NCBI GenBank assembly: GCA_937926355.1
Contig: CALAZP010000178.1
Span: 1-6,693, forward strand
Reading direction: 5' to 3'
Length of the DNA stretch: 6,693 nt
Source of the DNA: an uncultured Saprospirales bacterium
GTDB taxonomy: Bacteria > Bacteroidota > Bacteroidia > Chitinophagales > Saprospiraceae
Positions 1-5,338 of this stretch are shown piece after piece (the first letter of the stretch is position 1; each line of letters opens with the position of its first letter). A model generated the notes under the pieces. That model worked only from the letters and a program-made list of their open reading frames with translations. It was not told the origin of the DNA and searched no databases. The position numbers and the translations under genes were made by a program.

Positions 1-50
1 TGAAAAATGAATACGACTATAAAAAATGAAAAGAAATAGGCTTTAGTCAT
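1..50 (-). CDS. Possible 5' end of an exported or membrane protein, cut by the left edge
   Basis: An ATG at position 50 opens a frame that stays open for 16 codons to the window edge and reads MTKAYFFSFFIVVFIF. A lysine near the start followed by an almost purely hydrophobic run is what the beginning of a signal peptide or first membrane helix looks like. An in-frame TAG lies two codons upstream, so this is the first available ATG of the frame. It follows the acetyltransferase gene on the same strand after a 135-bp gap (51-185). That gap shows no convincing terminator, promoter or RNA gene. The fragment is too short to assign a function, and an AT-rich 50-base stretch can be open and hydrophobic by chance. 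The call therefore rests on position, strand and the signal-like composition only. Confidence 0.35.
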   Translation of the reverse strand, partial: MTKAYFFSFFIVVFIF

Positions 51-185
51 ATTCTAATTTTTTACTAGTGAGGAAATTAATACCAACAAACATTTGTCTG
101 CTGCTGAGTATCAATATAAGAAATAACATTAAATGGTTTTCATTCATTCGTCGGGCAGCAAAATAAACTGATTAAAAATCAAAAT

Positions 186-761
186 TTAGTTGAGCTTCCT
201 GATTATTTTGCATGGGTTTCCGAAAGCCAAGACCTTATCGGGAATATTTTGAGTAACCACACTCCCAGCACCAATAGTAACTCCATTTCCAATTTGAACA
301 CCAGGCATAATACATGAATTCCCACCAATCCAAACATCATCCCCAATATATATAGGTTGACTATGAGTCAGATAGCTTATCTCGCCATTCTTTTCGACAA
401 TCCTCTCTTTTGATTGCAAAGGATGTCCAGCCGTATAAAAATGAACCCCTGGACCTATTAAGGCATTTTTACCGATGGTGATTTTATTACTATCTAAAAA
501 AACGGAATTAGTATGTATAAAAGAATGGTCTCCAATCTCAATATTTATTCCATAATCAATATAAAATGGGGCTTCTACCCAAACATGTGGTCCAATCTTT
601 CCGAAAATCTTCTTCAATAAAGCTTTTTTGTTATCCAAGTCCTCCGTATCTAGGAGTTGGAAATCTTTCATTAAAGCCTTTGAGCGGTGATAAATTGCTA
701 ATAGCTCAGGATCTCGAGAATTGTAATTTTCACCTGCCAACATTTTCTCAAATTCAGTCAT
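186..761 (-). CDS. Sugar O-acetyltransferase, Maa/NodL/LacA-type left-handed beta-helix family
   Basis: This 191-residue protein has the length and layout of maltose/galactoside/nodulation O-acetyltransferases, which transfer acetyl from acetyl-CoA to a sugar hydroxyl in the cytoplasm. Residues 3-55 are the helical N-terminal maltose-acetyltransferase cap (EKMLAGENYN matches the family's KMxAGExY start). Residues 56-185 carry hexapeptide repeats of the [LIV]-G-x-x-x-x type (IEIGDH, ITIGKN, IYIGDD, VQIGNG, VTIGAG) that build the trimeric beta-helix. The catalytic histidine is expected at H113 in YTAGHPL. N85 lies where the family has an active-site Asn, and VWIGG (143-147) and GNPCKIIRKL (181-190) are family signatures. 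There is no signal peptide. The ATG overlaps the stop of the upstream deacetylase-like gene by 8 bases (ATGACTGA), so translation is probably coupled. The family is secure, but the acceptor sugar cannot be told from sequence: Maa-like names are often only nominal, and a role in glycan or antigen modification is equally possible. Confidence 0.93.
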   Translation of the reverse strand: MTEFEKMLAGENYNSRDPELLAIYHRSKALMKDFQLLDTEDLDNKKALLKKIFGKIGPHVWVEAPFYIDYGINIEIGDHSFIHTNSVFLDSNKITIGKNALIGPGVHFYTAGHPLQSKERIVEKNGEISYLTHSQPIYIGDDVWIGGNSCIMPGVQIGNGVTIGAGSVVTQNIPDKVLAFGNPCKIIRKLN

Positions 762-1512
762 TTTTTGGAATTAAATAATCTCTAAATGATTGGAATCGAT
801 ATCCTTTACTTTTTAAATATTCAATTAATTCTGATAAACGATAATAAAATTTATCTACTCGGTCAGGACTAACCCCTGGATGAATCAAAAGGTGAAACCC
901 ATTCATTCCCTCCTTTTCTTCAAAACTAATTATTGACTGATAGATATCTTCAGATGATAAATAATTTTTCATTTTAGGGGTGGTATAATCAGCGTTGGAT
1001 CTTGTTCCCGGTGAAAAATTAACCGCAGTTAAGCCCAATTCAAGCGCTATCTCGGTCACCTGTTTATTATACCATTCGTAGGGAGGCATCCAAATTGGAG
1101 CGTAAAATACACCGAACTCAGCTAATTCGGCTAAATTGTTTTCTATATCCTCTTTTATGAGTTCAGGTGCTATTAGTAAAATATTTCTATCTTCCCAATC
1201 ATTGTACAATAAATGTTGGTCAGAGTGAATGCCTAAATAGTGCTTTTGATCAATAATACTTTGAGTCAATTTTGGCTGGTTCCTTATAAAATCTCCTGTT
1301 AAAAAAAAGGAAGCCTTTATAGCAAAGGAATCTAAAACTGAAAGCACCAATTCGAAACCATCTGCATAGTCATGACCGGTAAAACATAAATATATATTAG
1401 GGAGGGAGTTGTCTGATTGGATAATTGCCCCATGTTGATCCCAAAAGGTTTGGCTTTTAATGAAATAGGGCCAAACCATCAAAAAAGATACTAGGAGCCA
1501 CCCTTTATTCAC
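754..1512 (-). CDS. Exported polysaccharide deacetylase-like protein (NodB/CE4 fold) with variant motifs
   Basis: This 252-residue protein resembles CE4 metal-dependent deacetylases, which remove N- or O-acetyl groups from polysaccharides such as chitin, peptidoglycan or xylan. Residues 1-20 form a signal peptide (MNKGWLLVSFLMVWPYF then KSQ). Recognisable motifs follow in order. Motif 1 is FTGHDYADG (44-52), where the usual adjacent Asp pair is replaced by D48 and D51. Motif 2 is HSDQH (96-100), the two metal-binding histidines. Motif 3 is MPPYEWYN (142-149), with Met where Arg is usual. A motif-4 region reads NFSPGTRSNADYTTP (165-179), and motif 5 is LLIHPG (208-213) with H211. The start is a GTG at 1512; an in-frame TAA two codons upstream excludes an earlier start, and the next Met (12) would destroy the signal peptide. 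It overlaps the GH9 stop by 8 bases and the acetyltransferase start by 8 bases. The fold is well supported. Whether it is an active deacetylase, and on what, is open because of the motif changes. Confidence 0.85.
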   Translation of the reverse strand: MNKGWLLVSFLMVWPYFIKSQTFWDQHGAIIQSDNSLPNIYLCFTGHDYADGFELVLSVLDSFAIKASFFLTGDFIRNQPKLTQSIIDQKHYLGIHSDQHLLYNDWEDRNILLIAPELIKEDIENNLAELAEFGVFYAPIWMPPYEWYNKQVTEIALELGLTAVNFSPGTRSNADYTTPKMKNYLSSEDIYQSIISFEEKEGMNGFHLLIHPGVSPDRVDKFYYRLSELIEYLKSKGYRFQSFRDYLIPKND

Positions 1513-3280
1513 GATTTAAAAAGGTTAGAATCATCAATAATTCCGCCGAACCATCCAAAGTAGGTTCATTGGTAGAGTAATCTGCCCAATCGTCCCAATA
1601 TTTGATATGGGTGGGTTGCAGATGGGCATATTCATCAGGTTCTGAAAGCGTTATGGCTAGCATATTATCATGAATACTGGTCCAAAGAGGTCCATCGACC
1701 AAACTTCCTTTAATGGGTTGACCTAGAATTCTCCAAAAGGGCATGTGAACATCTAGTGGGGAATCTGCCCCTTCTGGAATTTCAGTAATCATGCTAGAAT
1801 TCCAAGGGTTTAATCCCAAAAGCCAGTTAATGTGGTTCATCATTAAATCCCGATATTCTGATGAACCACTCATTTGTTCATACAGCATGGCTTGAGTAGC
1901 TACCGCGCTAGCTAAATTATTGGAACACCAAATAAAGAGGTGACCAACTCCATATGGATTTGAATTTGCTCGTCGCTGAATATTTTCCAAATTTTGTTTG
2001 TAAAATTCTATAGTCATTTTTTTGTCGTCATCTGTTCCTACCTGCCAAAGCACGTAATGTCCCATATTCACATAAGGATACATTTCATAGTGTCTTGCGG
2101 AATCTCGCTCCATCCAGGACCAAGCTTTGATAATTCCAGCATATCTCCTGGCATCTTCTAAATACGATTTTTTTTGGGTCACCTTATAAAGCAGTGCAGC
2201 TGCCCACTCCATATCGTCTGCCCAAGTATTTTCTTCATATCTATAGGGAGCTCCAAAACTATTTCCTTGTTGATACCCTTCCTTCGCCTTACCCATTTCG
2301 TATAATTCAAAAGCAGCTCTCAAGCATACTTGAGCAAAATCCTCATAACCTGAAATCTTATGAAACACCTCATAACCTAATACAAGTGTCGCTGCAGATC
2401 TACCGGCTAAATTTGCTATCCCTGTAGCTTTACTTTTGTATTTAGAAAGACCTTGTGGCTCCCCGGTTGCAAAATAAACTGGTCTGAATTTATTTGGTCC
2501 CCAGCCATAGTCTGCATTTTCTTCGTGGGGCAACTTAAATCCTCTGTGATCTCTATCATCAGCTACTTGGTGGTACAGTTCATTAGGGCCAGGATGCAAT
2601 TTGAGAATCCATTCCAAGCCCCATTTAGCTTCATCTAAAATATCTGGTAAACCGTTACTTCCTTCCATCCCTCTGGCATCATGTGTATCTAAAAATGATA
2701 TAGACCCCATTTGAAAGGTCATCAACATTCTGGCGGTAGTATTACTTCCTGTTATCAGATATTTAAGTTGATCTCCTGCATCATGCCATCCCCCAGTGGC
2801 ATCAATCCTAGTTGAATCAGGTCGATGGCCAAAAAAGCTAAGGCCATCTAATTGATGACAAAACTCCTTTACATAAGGATTATAGCCACAACGTTGAGTT
2901 CTGATAAAGGAAATCACATCGTTTTGCCATGCAGGATATGGACCTATAGAGAATACCTGACTATTGATATCCGTATTTTTTAATTGAAAAAAATATTTAC
3001 CTCTGCTGTTAAATGGGGAAAAATCAATTTCATAGGTAAAAGGAAATGGTTCCCAAGCAGAATTAGATTTTTTACTAGTAAAAGTAGCACTTATCGAATT
3101 ATCATTGGCTGATACCAAATCCAGCTGAGGGGTATTAAGGGCTTTTTTGGAAAGTATAAGTACTTTTTTTGAAGCATCTGTGGGATACCCTTGAAGGTTG
3201 ATTCTTATTTCTGTTTCAGGTTGGGCTTTACAAACTGTCCATCCCCAACCCAACAAAAAGGCTATAATATATTTCAACAT
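1505..3280 (-). CDS. Glycoside hydrolase family 9 enzyme with N-terminal Ig-like domain, exported
   Basis: This 591-residue protein has a signal peptide (1-19, ending CKA before Q20). An N-terminal Ig-like domain of the CelD_N type (about 22-113, starting EIRINLQGYPTDASKKVLIL) comes next, then an (alpha/alpha)6 GH9 catalytic domain (about 118-588). GH9 enzymes are inverting beta-glycosidases, mostly endoglucanases. The catalytic-base motif is clear: GGWHDAGDQLKY (163-174) with D167 and D170. The C-terminal acid is E572 in DYSTNEPTLDG (567-577). Other family features are GLPDILDEAKWGLEWILKL (210-228) and GLNPWNSSM (489-497). The canonical cellulase PHHR-type motif is not present; its place is taken by DVHMPFWRILGQP (510-522), leading into GSLVDGPLW (525-533). 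This fits a non-classical Bacteroidota GH9 branch. The sequence ends right after the catalytic domain with no type IX sorting domain or carbohydrate-binding module, so a periplasmic or outer-membrane-associated site is more likely than free secretion. C17 lacks a proper lipobox. It begins 47 bp after the secreted-protein gene and overlaps the deacetylase-like gene by 8 bases. The family is secure; the substrate is unknown. Confidence 0.93.
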   Translation of the reverse strand: MLKYIIAFLLGWGWTVCKAQPETEIRINLQGYPTDASKKVLILSKKALNTPQLDLVSANDNSISATFTSKKSNSAWEPFPFTYEIDFSPFNSRGKYFFQLKNTDINSQVFSIGPYPAWQNDVISFIRTQRCGYNPYVKEFCHQLDGLSFFGHRPDSTRIDATGGWHDAGDQLKYLITGSNTTARMLMTFQMGSISFLDTHDARGMEGSNGLPDILDEAKWGLEWILKLHPGPNELYHQVADDRDHRGFKLPHEENADYGWGPNKFRPVYFATGEPQGLSKYKSKATGIANLAGRSAATLVLGYEVFHKISGYEDFAQVCLRAAFELYEMGKAKEGYQQGNSFGAPYRYEENTWADDMEWAAALLYKVTQKKSYLEDARRYAGIIKAWSWMERDSARHYEMYPYVNMGHYVLWQVGTDDDKKMTIEFYKQNLENIQRRANSNPYGVGHLFIWCSNNLASAVATQAMLYEQMSGSSEYRDLMMNHINWLLGLNPWNSSMITEIPEGADSPLDVHMPFWRILGQPIKGSLVDGPLWTSIHDNMLAITLSEPDEYAHLQPTHIKYWDDWADYSTNEPTLDGSAELLMILTFLNRE

Positions 3281-3327
3281 AATTAGTAGTTATTGACTTT
3301 CCTAATTGAATACAAGAGAACTTTTTA

Positions 3328-5244
3328 TTATCTAACTAAATGGACTTCTCCAGTGTAAGTACCGATAAACTCATCTAAAAATTCTATCTCAGCAACAAAA
3401 ATATAGGTGTCTTCTTCCGAATCCTTTCCTTTGTAAGTTCCATCCCAACCCGAATTTGAATCATTGGGAAGGAAATTGAAACGCTCAAAAACTTTTGATC
3501 CCCACCTATCGAATATGGCTAAATTTCTAATACTTGAAATGTTGGGAATATGGCCTTGAATATAAAATAGATCATTGACTCCATCTCCATTGGGAGAAAA
3601 GGCATTTGCAATATACACTCGCCTTGAAGTTAGAACATCCAGATATATGCTTTTATTCACTTGACAACCCAAGTCTGAAACAAAGGACATATTGATTAGA
3701 TGTGATTTATTTGGAATTCCCTCTAATACCGAACAATCAAAATTACATTCAAGAATATCTGTATCGGAATCAATGATAACAGAGGTCAAAGGATAATTAG
3801 ACTGTATAGTTTCACGAACTAGATCCCCTAATAGAACTTGAACTGAATCTTCAAGGGTAATCATCAATGGTTCAGGGTCCACCAATTCAATTAAGGTATC
3901 TATTGTACAGCCAAAATAATCTGTTCCAAAAAGTTGATAAGAATCGGCTTGAAGACTAGCAAATAACCCAGCATTGGTAATACTAGCTCCCACTCCAATC
4001 AATTCAAGAGAAATCGGAGGATAACCATTTTGAATCGATTTAACTTGAATAGCCCCTTTAGAATCACCAGCACAAATAGGATCGGAAACTAATAGGTTCG
4101 CTTTCATTTCAAGGTCCTCCATTACTGTTAAATTCAACGTTACAATACTATCACACCCCAAAGAAGAAATCAAGGAATCAGTATAAATTCCGGTTTGATA
4201 ATATCCATTATTGCTTATAAAACTCGCATTTCCTTGGCAAACGGTATCAATTACTGAGATAAATTTAGGTACTACTTCTAAAATTTTAACGGTTGAAATA
4301 ATCCTACATTTTGAATTCTGAAGATTATCCATTGAATTGGCTACCAAAAATCGATAATGATAAAATCCAGATCTGAATTTGTCGTGAACAAATGTAGTAT
4401 CATTGGCTCCAGGAATATCTATCCATGTAAATCCTCCATCTGTACTTTCTTGCCACTGATATACTGGGTCATCATATTCGTTTCCCACTAATACTAAGGA
4501 CAGTGTTAGTGGATTTCCATCTTCACATAAACTAGAAATGGTGGAAGAAAGCACGATATCAGTTTCTCCTTCAAGCAGAATATACGCATCGGGACCACAT
4601 GGTCTGAAAGTAATATTATCAATAGCTAGATCATTCCCAATTCCACCAGGTGCATTATTCCTTAAGGTTAATTCAAGCTCAGTTTGATCAGGCCCTGTAA
4701 TGAAGGTAAATCCGAAATTATTCCATTTTTCATTTTGTGGTACGCCACCGGTGGTAAACATCTCAACCTCATCTATTAGAAAGGAAACATTTGGTAAAAT
4801 GTGATTGGTAACTGGAGTTTTTACTATATTCAGTACATCTGCTGAAAATTCATATTTGGTATCTTCACAAAGCCCAGTAATTTTTTTTGAATAAAAAATA
4901 CCAGGATTATAATCGGCGTTGACCAACATATAATACCCATTAGGATCACCGCTATTGTCTCCAATTCCCAACCAGGTACCAAATAAACCAGGTATTAAAT
5001 TGGAATTATTCGTGATGGTATACTCTCCATCACCAGGTGGACGGTTAGTAACATATCGATATCCAGGAGCTATTTTAGGATCCTGAATTAAGGTATTAGG
5101 TGTACCCGAACCAAAATTGCCATCAAGAAATATATTTTCACCTAAACTCCCGGTGCAAATACCTGATTGAGCTGAAGTCCAAACCGGGACTGCTGAAATA
5201 CAAACAGCAATTAAAGTATAGGAATAGAATAATTTTTTGCACAT
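3328..5244 (-). CDS. Secreted multidomain surface protein with type IX secretion type B sorting domain
   Basis: This 638-residue protein carries a Sec signal peptide (1-25, ending WTSA before Q26). It also carries a C-terminal gliding-motility/type B sorting domain (about 543-638). The domain begins VYIANAFSPNGDGVNDLF, continues with LAIFDRWGSKVFE and GWDGTYKGK, and ends TYTGEVHLVR. It directs passage through the type IX outer-membrane secretion machine. Between these ends are several modules. Residues 30-216 look like a beta-sandwich (starting GENIFLDGNFGSG, ending LAIDNITFRPCGP) of the kind found in Bacteroidota surface proteins, perhaps ligand-binding. Residues 238-323 form an Ig-like module (YQWQESTDGGFTWIDIPGAN). 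Residues 333-374 hold the common CDSIVTLNLTV-type module. Residues 387-456 look SprB-like (DPICAGDSKGAIQV). Paired cysteines within modules suggest disulfides. No enzymatic motif is visible. It follows the dnaK terminator and precedes the GH9 gene by 47 bp. An adhesin or surface-binding role is inferred from architecture only. The ATG at 5244 is the start that gives the full signal peptide. Confidence 0.88.
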   Translation of the reverse strand: MCKKLFYSYTLIAVCISAVPVWTSAQSGICTGSLGENIFLDGNFGSGTPNTLIQDPKIAPGYRYVTNRPPGDGEYTITNNSNLIPGLFGTWLGIGDNSGDPNGYYMLVNADYNPGIFYSKKITGLCEDTKYEFSADVLNIVKTPVTNHILPNVSFLIDEVEMFTTGGVPQNEKWNNFGFTFITGPDQTELELTLRNNAPGGIGNDLAIDNITFRPCGPDAYILLEGETDIVLSSTISSLCEDGNPLTLSLVLVGNEYDDPVYQWQESTDGGFTWIDIPGANDTTFVHDKFRSGFYHYRFLVANSMDNLQNSKCRIISTVKILEVVPKFISVIDTVCQGNASFISNNGYYQTGIYTDSLISSLGCDSIVTLNLTVMEDLEMKANLLVSDPICAGDSKGAIQVKSIQNGYPPISLELIGVGASITNAGLFASLQADSYQLFGTDYFGCTIDTLIELVDPEPLMITLEDSVQVLLGDLVRETIQSNYPLTSVIIDSDTDILECNFDCSVLEGIPNKSHLINMSFVSDLGCQVNKSIYLDVLTSRRVYIANAFSPNGDGVNDLFYIQGHIPNISSIRNLAIFDRWGSKVFERFNFLPNDSNSGWDGTYKGKDSEEDTYIFVAEIEFLDEFIGTYTGEVHLVR

Positions 5245-5276
5245 TCAAAATGACTTAGAAGCACACTGCAGAAAGT

Positions 5277-5284
5277 CAAATATA
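5277..5284 (-). promoter_or_regulatory. Candidate Bacteroidota -7 promoter element (TATATTTG)
   Basis: On the minus strand this 8-mer matches the Bacteroidota -7 consensus TAnnTTTG exactly and lies 32 bases before the ATG of the secreted-protein gene. Initiation about 7 bases downstream would give a leader of roughly 25 bases. A matching -33 TTG at the usual 17-23 base spacing is not present; the nearest TTG is only 10 bases upstream, inside the terminator stem. The assignment is therefore tentative. The element starts on the last base of the dnaK terminator U-tract. Confidence 0.4.
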
Positions 5285-5314
5285 AAAAAAGCCGCAAAGA
5301 AAACTCTGCGGCTT
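5284..5314 (-). terminator. Intrinsic terminator of dnaK
   Basis: The minus-strand RNA forms an 11-bp stem, AAGCCGCAGAG paired with CUUUGCGGCUU, containing one G-U wobble and closed by a UUUU tetraloop. Five further U residues follow directly, giving a run of seven with the stem end. It begins 24 bases after the dnaK stop codon and precedes the next gene's ATG by 39 bases. This is a textbook factor-independent terminator and separates dnaK from the downstream genes. Confidence 0.9.
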
Positions 5315-5338
5315 AATTTTATGAGACCAAAAGTTGTT

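Noticed and set aside
91..160. CTGCTGCTG and GGGCAGCAAA segments considered as a long inverted repeat or RNA element
   Set aside because: Complementarity is about six bases with a loop of some fifty; no conserved RNA fold is recognisable.
168..182. Small inverted repeat (TGAT/ATCA with a 5-base loop) after the acetyltransferase stop, considered as a terminator
   Set aside because: The stem has only 4-5 A/T-rich pairs and no clean U-tract follows, so it is expected by chance in such AT-rich sequence.
566..778. 70-codon plus-strand open frame over the start of the acetyltransferase gene
   Set aside because: It is antisense to conserved acetyltransferase sequence and its product resembles no family.
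2194..2638. Two short plus-strand open frames (2194-2427, 2453-2638) inside the GH9 gene
   Set aside because: They are antisense to well-supported GH9 catalytic-domain sequence and show no protein-like features.
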